From: an uncultured Microbacterium sp.
Lineage (GTDB): Bacteria > Actinomycetota > Actinomycetes > Actinomycetales > Microbacteriaceae
Assembly (NCBI RefSeq): GCF_900078385.1
Contig: NZ_FLQR01000006.1
Location: forward strand, 124,001-188,000
DNA: 64,000 nt
Reading direction: 5' to 3'
Shown here piece by piece: positions 18,560 to 26,681 of this stretch. Position 1 is the first letter of the stretch, and the number at the start of each line of letters is the position of its first letter. Under the pieces are notes generated by a model that was not told where the DNA came from, searched no databases, and saw only the letters and a list, made by a program, of their open reading frames with translations. A program made the translations under genes and the position numbers.

Positions 18560-20053
18560 TCAGCACTCGATGACGTTGACGGCGAGACCGCCCTCGCTCG
18601 TCTCCTTGTACTTCGTCGACATGTCGATGCCGGTCTGGCGCATCGTCTCGACGACGGCGTCCAGGGAGACGTAGTGACTGCCGTCGCCGCGCAGCGCAAG
18701 GCGCGCGGCCGTCACGGCCGTCGAGGCGGCGATCGCGTTGCGCTCGATGCACGGGATCTGCACGAGCCCGCCGACCGGGTCGCACGTCAGCCCGAGGTGG
18801 TGCTCCATCGCGATCTCCGCCGCGTTCTCGATCTGCCGGTTCGTGCCGCCCATGACCGCCGTCAGCCCGCCGGCGGCCATGGCGCACGCCGAGCCGACCT
18901 CGGCCTGGCATCCGCCCTCGGCGCCGGAGATCGACGCGTTCGCCTTGAACAGGGATCCGAGTGCCGTCGCCGTCAGCAGGAACCGCCGGATGCCGCGCCG
19001 CCGGTTCGCGTCCGCGACGGCCTGCGCGTCGTCGGTGCCGGGGACGGGGGCGTCCTCCGGCGCGTGGAAGCCGAGGAGCGCCGAACCGACGAGCTCACCG
19101 TACGGGGTCACGGCGTTGCCCGAGCCGAGACCGGAGTCGGCGAGGAACCGCCACCAGTACATCGCGACGGCCGGGACGATCCCCGCCGCGCCGTTCGTGG
19201 GCGCCGTGACCACGCGCCCGCCGGAGGCGTTCTCCTCGTTGACCGCGAGCGCGAACGCGCCGAGCCACTCCCCCGGCAGCTCGCGGCGACCGTCGGCCTC
19301 CGCCTCCTCCAGCTGCGCACGGATGGCGCCGGCACGACGCCGTACGCGCAGCATCCCGGGCAGCTGTCCGTCGGCGCCGAGGCCCGCCTCGACGCACGCG
19401 GTCATGGCGTCCCAGATGCGGTCGAGACCAGCCGCGACCTCCTCCTCGGAGCGCAGCGCCTCCTCGTTCCGCCGCGCCGCCTCGGCGATCGTGATCGCGC
19501 GCTCGTCGCAGAGCGCCAGCAGTTCCTCGGCGGTGTCGAACGGCAGCGGGAACTCGCGCAGCGTGACGCGCGGCGGCTCGCCCTCGCGGCGGATGAACCC
19601 GCCGCCGATCGAGTAGTAGGTGTCCTCCGCGACGACGGCGCCGTCCTCGGCGCGGGCCGTCAGCGTCATGGCGTTGGGGTGACCGGGCAGCCGCGTCCGC
19701 GGCGCGAACTCCACATCCGTCTTCGCGAACGCGATCTCGTGCGTGCCGTCCAGAAGCAGCGCCTGCCCCTCGGGCCACGCGGTCCACGCCGCCCGCACGA
19801 CCGCGGGGTCGACCGTCTCCGGTTCGAGGCCGGCGAGGCCGGCGACGACGGCATCCGGTGTGCCGTGCCCGATCCCGGTGGCTCCCAGCGATCCGTACAG
19901 CACGCACGTCACCCGCGCCACGGCGGGAAGGATCCCCTCCGCGCGCAGGCGCGCCGCGAAGTCCCGGCCGGCCCGCATGGGTCCGACCGTGTGGGAGCTC
20001 GAGGGTCCTACACCGATGGAGAACAGCTCGAACGCCGAGACGTAGGCGCTCAT
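18560..20053 (-). CDS. sdaA: L-serine ammonia-lyase, iron-sulfur dependent, single chain
   Basis: A 497-residue enzyme that deaminates L-serine to pyruvate and ammonia using a [4Fe-4S] cluster. The beta domain is N-terminal (FELFSIGVGPSSSHTVGPMRAG, with the SSHT substrate motif) and the alpha domain C-terminal. Cluster cysteines are visible in GCQAEVGSACAMAAGG and in CDPVGGLVQIPCIERN. Length is a little above the usual 450-460, from an insertion near the middle (ANRRRGIRRFL region). The start is MSAYVSAFELF at 20053. It appears to stand alone; hsp20 is 167 bp downstream on the same strand. Confidence 0.94.
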   Translation of the reverse strand: MSAYVSAFELFSIGVGPSSSHTVGPMRAGRDFAARLRAEGILPAVARVTCVLYGSLGATGIGHGTPDAVVAGLAGLEPETVDPAVVRAAWTAWPEGQALLLDGTHEIAFAKTDVEFAPRTRLPGHPNAMTLTARAEDGAVVAEDTYYSIGGGFIRREGEPPRVTLREFPLPFDTAEELLALCDERAITIAEAARRNEEALRSEEEVAAGLDRIWDAMTACVEAGLGADGQLPGMLRVRRRAGAIRAQLEEAEADGRRELPGEWLGAFALAVNEENASGGRVVTAPTNGAAGIVPAVAMYWWRFLADSGLGSGNAVTPYGELVGSALLGFHAPEDAPVPGTDDAQAVADANRRRGIRRFLLTATALGSLFKANASISGAEGGCQAEVGSACAMAAGGLTAVMGGTNRQIENAAEIAMEHHLGLTCDPVGGLVQIPCIERNAIAASTAVTAARLALRGDGSHYVSLDAVVETMRQTGIDMSTKYKETSEGGLAVNVIEC

Positions 20054-20127
20054 GCCTCCAGGCTACGCGCGGATGCCCCGGTCGTCGCCGACCGGGGCAT
20101 CCGCGCGTCGTCAGCCTCCGCTCGTCC

Positions 20128-20622
20128 TCAGCCTTCGCGCGCCGCGAGCTCGGTCACCGCGCCGTACAGCTTCTCCAGGAACGCGCCGCCCGGCAGCGGC
20201 TGCCAGACGTCCGCCGTCGCCTCCAGCACGGCCCCGAGCCCCAGGGCATAGCCGTGGTCGAACTCCGGGTCGATCTCGGTCACCCGCCACGGGTACGGGC
20301 GCGGCGGCCACGGGAACGGCCACGGCCACGGCGGGCGCGGCCGCGGCGGCGGGCAGATGTCCACGATGTCGAACGCGAACTCGAGCCCGAACGCCCGCGC
20401 CATGCCGGCCGCGCGCACGAGCTCGTGCCCCACGAGGGCGCCCGTCTCGATGCCCGCGAAGATCTGCCGCGGCGGCAGCGGCTGCGGGTTCAGCTCCGCG
20501 AGCCGGTGCGCGTACTTCGCCGTGTGCGCGATGTCGACGACGGGCCCGTGCGGGAACACGACGTCGTAGATGGCCGGGTGGATCCGGCCGATGATGGCGA
20601 TGAGATTGCCGTTGAGCGCCAT
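20128..20622 (-). CDS. Hypothetical protein with Pro/Trp-rich segment
   Basis: A 164-residue protein I do not recognise. The ATG at 20622 follows GGGGAGG at a good spacing. It starts MALNGNLIAIIGRIHPAIYDVVFPHGP, continues with LNPQPLPPRQIFAGIETGALVGHELVRAAGMA, and near residues 90-111 has a run dominated by Pro, Trp and Arg (about eleven Pro and five Trp in 22 residues). The rest is soluble and helical, with EIDPEFDHGYALGLGAVLEATADVW. LNPQPLPPR is common in short proteins of actinobacterial gene neighbourhoods of unknown role. Codon use is normal and the gene is probably real. No signal peptide or membrane segment is seen. Confidence 0.6.
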   Translation of the reverse strand: MALNGNLIAIIGRIHPAIYDVVFPHGPVVDIAHTAKYAHRLAELNPQPLPPRQIFAGIETGALVGHELVRAAGMARAFGLEFAFDIVDICPPPRPRPPWPWPFPWPPRPYPWRVTEIDPEFDHGYALGLGAVLEATADVWQPLPGGAFLEKLYGAVTELAAREG

Positions 20623-20716
20623 GAGCGCCTCCCCTGTTGTGATCCGCGATGCGGATGCCGTGACCCGTCCCCCACGGGTCACACAGAGGAGCGATCCGGC
20701 CCCCGGCTGATACCGG

Positions 20717-21082
20717 TCAGGGGCGCTGGAAGGCGATGAGCCCGACGGTGTTGCCCTCGGTGTCGCGGATGAACGCCTGCCATTCCTCGTGCCCCTCGGG
20801 GCCGAGGAGGTCGGAGTCGTGCGTGAAGATCACGTGGGGCTGGGTGACGACGTCGGCGATCCCGGCGAGCCGCTCGATGGCGTCGTGCACATTGTCGACG
20901 CGCAGGTACAGCAGGGCGGTCGGGGCGTTCCGGTCCAGGAGGAGCCGTGTGCCCTCGAGCTCGAAGAACAGCAGACCCGGCGGGTCGAAGCGGGCCACAG
21001 GCGGCTGCCCGAGCAGCACCGTGTAGAAGTCGGCGGCGCGGTCGAGATCATCGGCGTGCTGGGCGATCTGGACGAGGTGCAT
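20717..21082 (-). CDS. VOC family (glyoxalase-fold) protein
   Basis: A 121-residue vicinal-oxygen-chelate protein. MHLVQIAQHADDLDRAADFYTVLLG is the classic first beta-alpha-beta half with a potential metal His (QHADDLDRA), and the second half ends FIRDTEGNTVGLIAF with the usual D-T-E-G-N turn. ATG 21082 follows GGAGGAAGG. Reaction unknown; small VOC proteins include lyases, dioxygenases and binding proteins. The gene is divergent from amylosucrase (81 bp). Confidence 0.85.
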   Translation of the reverse strand: MHLVQIAQHADDLDRAADFYTVLLGQPPVARFDPPGLLFFELEGTRLLLDRNAPTALLYLRVDNVHDAIERLAGIADVVTQPHVIFTHDSDLLGPEGHEEWQAFIRDTEGNTVGLIAFQRP

Positions 21083-21163
21083 GGGCGGCCCTTCCTCCGC
21101 GGGGCGGCCATCGCCCGCGCGACGGCCTCCCTCTAGTGTGGATGCCAGGAGGAGCACACGCCA

Positions 21164-23053
21164 ATGACCACGCTCACCACGGTCGATGAGGACCGCCCCG
21201 CCGCCCTGGCCGCCGCCGAGGCAGCCGGGCGGGTCGACGAGGCCTTCCTGACCCGCTTCGACGAGCAGTTCCCCCGCCTCCACGACCTGTTCGCCCGCCT
21301 GTACGGCGAGCGCGCCGACGGTCAGGAGCAGCTCGCCGAGGTCGTGGCGCTGGCCTCCGCGTCGTGGAGCGCGCGCCCCCTCGACCTGCGGGTCCGCGGA
21401 ACCCGGCACGCGGAGGATCCGGACTGGTTCCAGTCCGAGCGGATGCTGGGCGGTGTCTGCTACGTCGACCGCTACGCCGGCAACCTCGCCGGCATCCGCG
21501 AGCAGATCCCCTACTTCCGCGAATTGGGACTCTCCTACCTGCACCTCATGCCGCTGTTCGATGCCCCCGAAGGCCCCAACGACGGGGGCTACGCGGTCTC
21601 GAGCTACCGGCGGGTCAACCCGAGCCTGGGCTCGATCGCGCAGCTGGGCGAGCTGGCTGCCGACCTGCGCCTCGCCGGCATCTCGCTCGTGCTGGACTTC
21701 ATCTTCAATCACACGAGCGACGAGCACGACTGGGCGCGGAAGGCGTACGCGGGCGACCCGGAGTTCGAGGACTACTACCTGATCTTCCCCGACCGCACCA
21801 TGCCGGACGCGTACGAGCGGACGACCCGTGAGATCTTCCCCGAGGACCACCCCGGATCGTTCGTGCAGCTCGCCGACGGCCGGTGGGTGTGGGCGACGTT
21901 CCACTCGTACCAGTGGGACCTCAACTACGCGAATCCCGCCGTGTTCCGGGCCATGGCCGGCGAGATGCTCTTCCTCGCGAACCAGGGCGTCGAGGTGCTG
22001 CGGATGGATGCCGTCGCCTTCATCTGGAAGCGGCTGGGCACCTCCTGCGAGTCGCTCCCCGAAGCGCACCTGCTGCTGCAGGCGTTCAACGCGGTCCTCG
22101 CGATGGCCGCGCCCGGGACGCTGTTCAAGTCGGAGGCGATCGTGCACCCCGACGAGGTGCTGACCTACGTGTCCCCGGAGGAGTGCCAGCTCTCGTACAA
22201 CCCGCTGCAGATGGCGCTCACCTGGGAGGCCCTCGCCACCCGCGACGCGCGCCTCCTCCAGCAGGCGCTGGAACGACGCCACGACCTGCCGCCGCACACC
22301 GCGTGGGTCAACTACGTGCGCAGTCACGACGACATCGGGTGGACATTCGCCGACGAGGATGCCGCGGAGTTCGGCATCGACGGGTACGCGCACCGTCGCT
22401 TCCTCAACGACTTCTACGTCGGGCGGCACGAGGGCACGTTCGCGCGCGGCGTCCCGTTCCAGGAGAACCCGCGCACCGGCGACGCGCGCATCGCCGGGAC
22501 CACCGCATCCCTCGCCGGCATCGAGGCCGGCGATCCGGGGGGCGAGGATCGGGTCGTGCTCGCGCACGCGATCGCCCTGTCGACCGGCGGCATCCCGCTG
22601 CTGTACCTCGGCGACGAGGTCGCACAGCTGAACGACTACACCTACACCGACGACCCCGACCGCCGGAGCGATTCGCGCTGGGTGCACCGCGGCAACCGGC
22701 CGCGCGATCGCTATGCGGAGCGGCTGACCGCGGATACGCCCGCCGCGCGCGTGCACCGGCGACTCACGAAGCTCATCGCGGTGCGAGAAGGGACCCCGGA
22801 GTTCGCCGGCAACGCCCTGGTCGGGTTCCGCACGCCCGACCCCGCCGTGCTCGGCTACCAGCGGCGCGGCGACGACAGCGTCATCCTCGTACTCGCGAAC
22901 GTGGGTGACGAGCAGAGCCTCATCGACCCGCTGACGCTGTCCGGGTTCGACCGCACGGCGCACGATCTCGTGCTCGGCGTCGACGTGGATCTCGACGAGG
23001 GCCTCGCTCTGCCGGCGCACGGCTTCGTCTGGCTGCGCGTGCGGGAACTGTAG
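21164..23053 (+). CDS. Amylosucrase (GH13)
   Basis: A 629-residue enzyme that splits sucrose and transfers the glucose to an alpha-1,4-glucan, releasing fructose. GH13 regions are intact: DFIFNHTSDEH (I), VLRMDAVAFIWKR with nucleophile Asp282 (II), KSEAIV with acid/base Glu324 (III), and YVRSHDDIGW with Asp389 (IV). These three residues sit exactly four positions before Asp286/Glu328/Asp393 of the Neisseria enzyme, and the length (636 there) fits. The helical N-terminal domain precedes the barrel. Intracellular: no signal peptide. It would let the cell store glucose from sucrose as glucan. Confidence 0.9.
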   Translation: MTTLTTVDEDRPAALAAAEAAGRVDEAFLTRFDEQFPRLHDLFARLYGERADGQEQLAEVVALASASWSARPLDLRVRGTRHAEDPDWFQSERMLGGVCYVDRYAGNLAGIREQIPYFRELGLSYLHLMPLFDAPEGPNDGGYAVSSYRRVNPSLGSIAQLGELAADLRLAGISLVLDFIFNHTSDEHDWARKAYAGDPEFEDYYLIFPDRTMPDAYERTTREIFPEDHPGSFVQLADGRWVWATFHSYQWDLNYANPAVFRAMAGEMLFLANQGVEVLRMDAVAFIWKRLGTSCESLPEAHLLLQAFNAVLAMAAPGTLFKSEAIVHPDEVLTYVSPEECQLSYNPLQMALTWEALATRDARLLQQALERRHDLPPHTAWVNYVRSHDDIGWTFADEDAAEFGIDGYAHRRFLNDFYVGRHEGTFARGVPFQENPRTGDARIAGTTASLAGIEAGDPGGEDRVVLAHAIALSTGGIPLLYLGDEVAQLNDYTYTDDPDRRSDSRWVHRGNRPRDRYAERLTADTPAARVHRRLTKLIAVREGTPEFAGNALVGFRTPDPAVLGYQRRGDDSVILVLANVGDEQSLIDPLTLSGFDRTAHDLVLGVDVDLDEGLALPAHGFVWLRVREL

Positions 23054-23084
23054 CCTGGATCGTCCCCGACCCTGGAGGCCCCGC

Positions 23085-23525
23085 ATGCGCACGTCCCGCC
23101 GCACTGTCAGGAACAGAGCGACCATCGGAGCCACGATCGCCCTCGGGCTGGCTGTGCTGAGCGGCTGCGCCGGCCTCGACGACGGTCAGAGCGTCGAGGA
23201 GGCATGTGTCGTCCTCTCCGACGGGATGGCGGACATCCAGACCGAGCTCTCCGAGGCGCAGAGCAGCCTGTCCGAGGACGGCGACCTGGCCGGCGCGACC
23301 GAGGTGATGGCGAAGATGGAGGGCGAACTGGACGATCTCGCGCCGAAGATCACCAACGCCGAGGTGACCGCCGCCCTCACCGGCTTCCGCGCAGGTGTGC
23401 GCGCCTTCTCCGCCGCTCTGGCCGGCACCGACGATGTCAAGGATCTCGTCGCGAACGACGAGTTCGCGCAGGTCGCGGAGTCGATCCAGTCCGCGGGCAC
23501 ACAGTTCGCCGAGCTCTGCAGCTGA
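23085..23525 (+). CDS. Putative lipoprotein, unknown function
   Basis: A 146-residue secreted protein. A basic N-terminus and hydrophobic stretch end in the lipobox LSGC (Cys about 28), so it should be a membrane-anchored lipoprotein. The mature part is acidic and helical, with alternating Glu/Gln/Ser/Ala (DGMADIQTELSEAQSSLSEDG, LAPKITNAEVTAALTGFRAGVRAF) and a final Cys (ELCS) that could pair with CVVLSDG. This helical bundle type is common in Microbacteriaceae and uncharacterised. It follows amylosucrase by 31 bp, but the functions appear unrelated. Confidence 0.75.
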   Translation: MRTSRRTVRNRATIGATIALGLAVLSGCAGLDDGQSVEEACVVLSDGMADIQTELSEAQSSLSEDGDLAGATEVMAKMEGELDDLAPKITNAEVTAALTGFRAGVRAFSAALAGTDDVKDLVANDEFAQVAESIQSAGTQFAELCS

Positions 23526-23536
23526 GGGCGCCGGAG

Positions 23537-24450
23537 TCAGCGGTTCGGGCGCTGCGCGCGCAGAAGCTCGACGAAGGACATCGGGGGAACCCCGGTGACG
23601 TCCTCGACGGCGGAGCTCACCGCGGACACCTCCCCCGCGGCGATCGCCGTGTACGTGCTCACCCAGGCGTCGACCCGCCAGGCGGGCGCCTCCCACCGCG
23701 CCCGGGATGCGTACGCTTCCGGGACCGTCTCATCGTGGAAGCGCACGGGGCGCCGCCCACGGCCGTCAGGGTCCGCGCCACGTCGTGCAGGGAGAGCGCC
23801 TCGGGGCCGGTGAGGTCGTACGTCGCGCCGCGGTGCGTGTCGGGGCGCTCGAGGATCCGCGCCGCCGTGCGCGCGACATCGGCACGCGCCACGGCGGCGA
23901 CGCGCCCGCCGGACGCGGGACCGCGGATCACGCCGTCCTCGCCCGCCAGCAGCGGAAGGAAGTCGAGGTAGAAGCTGTCCCGGAGCATCGTCCACGCCAT
24001 GCCGGACGCTTTGATCCTCTCCTCCGTCGCATGGTGATCCCGTGCGAGCGTGAACGTCGCGTCCGGGGCCGCCCCCTGGAACGAGGTGTAGACGACGTGC
24101 GCGACCCCGGCGGCGGCCGCCGCGTCAACGAACGCCTCATGCTGCGCGAGGCGGTCGGCGCTCTCGGACGCAGAGACCATGAGCAGCACATCGATGCCCT
24201 GCAGAGCCAGCGTCGCGCCGCGGGGGTCGTCGTATCGCGACTCGACGACGGTCGTCGCGGGCAGCTCCGGTGCACGACTGCGGTCGCGCACGAGGAGCAG
24301 CTGCGGGATGCCGGCGGCGGCGAGGCGAGCGGCGATGTCGCCGCCGAGCGCACCGGTGCTGCCGGTGACCGCGACACGGGGACGCTCGGCAGCAGACGAA
24401 GCTCCCCGTGGACGGGCGAGGTGCTGGGCGTGCGCGATCTCGAGGTTCAC
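23537..24450 (-). pseudogene. NmrA-family NAD(P)-binding protein, frameshifted near 23755
   Basis: An atypical SDR of the NmrA/QOR2 type. From a GTG at 24450 the frame gives a Rossmann motif VTGSTGALGGDIAARLAAAGI, then DVLLMVSASESADRLAQHEAFVDAAAAAGV and DLTGPEALSLHDVARTLTAVGG. At the GC-rich run around 23750-23757 the frame breaks; the conserved C-terminus (RPVRFHDETVPEAYASR and VEDVTGVPPMSFVELLRA) continues in another frame to 23537. Restoring one base would give about 304 residues. Either a real one-base deletion or a sequencing error. The GTGA overlap with the upstream quinone reductase shows an operon; the family senses or detoxifies quinones. Confidence 0.75.
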
Positions 24451-25427
24451 GGGAGCACGACGCCTTTGCCGCCGACGCGACCGGCTTCCATCGCGCGATG
24501 CGCGTCGACGATGTCGTCGAGGGCGAACACGCGTCCGACCGGGATCGTCGCGGCGCCGGACGCGACGGCGTCGAGGAACGCCTGCAGCGCCGAAGCCGGC
24601 AGGTCCGCGGACTCCCCCGAGTACGCCGTGAGCCGGACCCCGTTCGGGATCCAGTCCATCGGGTAGAACTCCGCGATCGTCCAGCGATCCGAGAGCATCC
24701 CGGTGAAGCAGACCGTGCCGCGGGGCCGGACGGCGCGGAGCGTGTCCCTCATCGCGTCGACGCCCACGAGTTCGACGGCGCCGTCAACCCCCTCCGGCAG
24801 CAGGCGCCGGATCTGACCGGCGATCTCGCCGTCGTCGATGAGCACGTGGTCGACGCCGACCGACGCGAGCAGCGCCCGTGCCTCCGGGCGTCGCGTGGTC
24901 GCGTACACCGTCATCCCGAGGAGCTTTCCCAGGACGGCGAGCGCGAGCCCCACCGACGAGGTGCCGCCGCGGATCAGCAGCGATTGTCCGCGCTGCGCCT
25001 GCAACCCGATGTGCAGCGATCCGTAGGCCGTCTGGAGCATCTCCGGCACGGCACCGAGCAGCTCCCACGGCAGGGCGCTCCGGAACGGCAGGACCTGGCC
25101 CGCCGGGACGACGACATACTGCGCGTACCCGCCGTCGAACTCCCGCCCCATGCCGCCCATCATGGTCATGACCTGGGCCCCGACCTCGAACTCGCCCCCC
25201 GGCGCCGCCGCGACCTCGCCGGTCGCCTCGATGCCCGGGATCCGCGGAAACGACCCCGAGGACGCGACACCCGAGCGGAAGTGCAGCTCGGAGCGGTTGA
25301 GCCCGAAGGCCCGCACGCGGATCAGCACCTGTCCCGGCCCGGGCACGGGGAGCGCGACGTCGCGGACCTGCAGCACCTCGGGGCCGCCGGGCCCCTCGAT
25401 CACCGCCGCCCGCATCGTCGGCATCAT
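24447..25427 (-). CDS. Zinc-independent alcohol dehydrogenase / quinone oxidoreductase family
   Basis: A 326-residue medium-chain reductase. The GroES-like N-terminal part (MRAAVIEGPGGPEVLQVRDVALPVPGPGQVLIRVRAFGLNRSELHFRSG, PGIEATGEV) and nucleotide-binding part (LLIRGGTSSVGLALAVLGKLLG) are typical of NADPH:quinone reductases. The catalytic and structural zinc cysteines of alcohol dehydrogenases are absent. It is the middle gene of marR-mdr-nmrA, overlapping both neighbours by 4 nt. Likely role: reduction of electrophilic quinones or enones under MarR control. Confidence 0.88.
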   Translation of the reverse strand: MMPTMRAAVIEGPGGPEVLQVRDVALPVPGPGQVLIRVRAFGLNRSELHFRSGVASSGSFPRIPGIEATGEVAAAPGGEFEVGAQVMTMMGGMGREFDGGYAQYVVVPAGQVLPFRSALPWELLGAVPEMLQTAYGSLHIGLQAQRGQSLLIRGGTSSVGLALAVLGKLLGMTVYATTRRPEARALLASVGVDHVLIDDGEIAGQIRRLLPEGVDGAVELVGVDAMRDTLRAVRPRGTVCFTGMLSDRWTIAEFYPMDWIPNGVRLTAYSGESADLPASALQAFLDAVASGAATIPVGRVFALDDIVDAHRAMEAGRVGGKGVVLP

Positions 25428-25846
25428 GCCGGCACCGCCGCGCCGCCGTCCACGAGGTGCTGCAGGCGCCGCAGCTGCGGAATCGCCGCGAGGCCGTCGG
25501 CGCCCACGAAGGCGGCCACCTGTTCCTCCGCGATCCGGCCCGCCACCGTCAGCGCGTCGTCCCCCGCCGGTGTGAGGGACACGAGCGAGGAGCGTCCGTC
25601 CGTCGGATGCGGGCGACGGACGACGAGGCCGCCTCGCACGAGGCGGTCGACCACCTTGCTCGCGGCCCCCACCGTGATCGAGAGCTCCTCGCTCACATCC
25701 AGCACCCGACCGGCGCCCTCACGACGGGAGAGGATGCGGAGGGCGAGGAGGGAGCCGAGGCCGAGGGCCCCGCGCTCGGCGAGGCCGTGCTCGACGCGCG
25801 ACCACAGGGTCGTCTCGAGGCGGACGAGGGCATGCAGGAAGTCCAT
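25424..25846 (-). CDS. MarR family transcriptional regulator
   Basis: A 140-residue winged-helix repressor: MDFLHALVRLETTLWSRVEHGLAERGAL as dimerisation helix, then VLDVSEELSITVGAASKVVDRLVRGGLV as recognition region and PHPTDGRSSLVSLTPAG as wing. It heads a three-gene operon whose products look like a quinone-stress response, so it is likely an electrophile-sensing autorepressor. No cysteine is present in the sensing region, so a redox-Cys mechanism of the OhrR/QsrR kind is not expected. The divergent promoter region is rich in repeats (25891-25957). Confidence 0.87.
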   Translation of the reverse strand: MDFLHALVRLETTLWSRVEHGLAERGALGLGSLLALRILSRREGAGRVLDVSEELSITVGAASKVVDRLVRGGLVVRRPHPTDGRSSLVSLTPAGDDALTVAGRIAEEQVAAFVGADGLAAIPQLRRLQHLVDGGAAVPA

Positions 25847-25890
25847 GGCATCCTCAACTGCATTCCACGGAAGGTAATTCCCGATTCGCA

Positions 25891-25957
25891 GTACTCAGTG
25901 TTGCCAACTACCGGTACTCAGTGTTACCGTCTACTGGTAGTCAGCATCACTGAGTAG
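25891..25957. promoter_or_regulatory. Repeat cluster in the divergent marR/padR promoter region
   Basis: GTACTCAGTGTT occurs exactly at 25891-25902 and 25914-25925 (23 bp apart), and its inverse CACTGAGTAG at 25948-25957. A second dyad, ACTACCGGTA against TACTGGTAGT, overlaps them (25907-25940). The copies cover the gap between marR and padR and probably bind one or both regulators. Confidence 0.65.
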
Positions 25958-25969
25958 AACGGAGCGGCT

Positions 25970-26311
25970 GTGGCAAGTCAGATGACCGAGATGCTCAAAG
26001 GCGCCCTGGAGGGCATCGTCCTCGCCGTCCTGGCGACGCGTCCCGCGTACGGCTACGAGATCACCGCGCGACTCCGTGAGCAGGGCTTCACGGACCTCGT
26101 CGAGGGGACGGTCTACGCGCTCCTCATCCGCATCGAGCAGCGGGGCTTCGTGGACGTCGAGAAGGTGCCCTCGGAGAAGGGCCCGCCGCGGAAGGTCTAC
26201 TCCCTCAACACGCAGGGACGCGCCCAGCTCGCCGAGTTCTGGAGGACATGGGGCTTCCTCTCGGAACGGATCGACGCACTCCGCCCCGCACACCCCGAAG
26301 GAGAGAACTGA
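25970..26311 (+). CDS. PadR family transcriptional regulator
   Basis: A 113-residue winged-helix regulator: MLKGALEGIVLAVLATRPAYGYEITARLREQGF is the characteristic PadR start, then EGTVYALLIRIEQRGFV and PPRKVYSLNTQGRAQL. The C-terminal dimerisation helix is short, as in the PadR-s2 group. Starts with GTG at 25970 behind ACGGAG. It heads the operon padR-DUF1048-ABC ATPase-permease and most likely represses it in the absence of a toxic ligand. Confidence 0.9.
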   Translation: MASQMTEMLKGALEGIVLAVLATRPAYGYEITARLREQGFTDLVEGTVYALLIRIEQRGFVDVEKVPSEKGPPRKVYSLNTQGRAQLAEFWRTWGFLSERIDALRPAHPEGEN

Positions 26312-26312
26312 C

Positions 26313-26681
26313 ATGGTCGCCAAATGGATCGAGGCCCTCACGGGGTCACTGGAGCAGAAGAAGCAGTACAAACAGGACAAGGCGCGCATCGACGCGCTGC
26401 CCGGGCCGTACGCGACGGCGGCTAAGGCGCTGCACCGGTACTTCATGTACTACGGCGGCATCACGGACGGCGACACCCTCGTCACGATGATCGGCGACCT
26501 CGCCGATCTGTGGGAGCGGGCCGCCGCCGACGGCACCCCGGTCCGCGACATCGTCGGCGACGATCCGGTCGAGTTCGCCGAGACCTTCGCGCAGGCGTAC
26601 ACCGGCACGCAGTGGATCGACAAGGAGCGGGCTCGCCTGACGAAGGCGATCGAGGATGCCGAGAGCGAGGAACGGCCATGA
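26313..26681 (+). CDS. DUF1048 family protein
   Basis: A 122-residue helical protein starting MVAKWIEALTGSLEQKKQYKQDKARIDALPGPYATAAKALHRYFMYYG, which is the DUF1048 pattern. Members are found between padR and ABC exporter genes in many Gram-positive bacteria; their job is not known, and a role in sensing or assembling the exporter has to be inferred from this linkage. ATG 26313 follows AAGGAGAG, two bases after the padR stop. Overlaps the ATPase gene by 4 nt. Confidence 0.88.
   Translation: MVAKWIEALTGSLEQKKQYKQDKARIDALPGPYATAAKALHRYFMYYGGITDGDTLVTMIGDLADLWERAAADGTPVRDIVGDDPVEFAETFAQAYTGTQWIDKERARLTKAIEDAESEERP

Noticed and set aside
20717..23134. An 805-codon minus-strand frame
   Set aside because: Only its last 121 codons (VOC protein) are real; the rest is antisense to amylosucrase.
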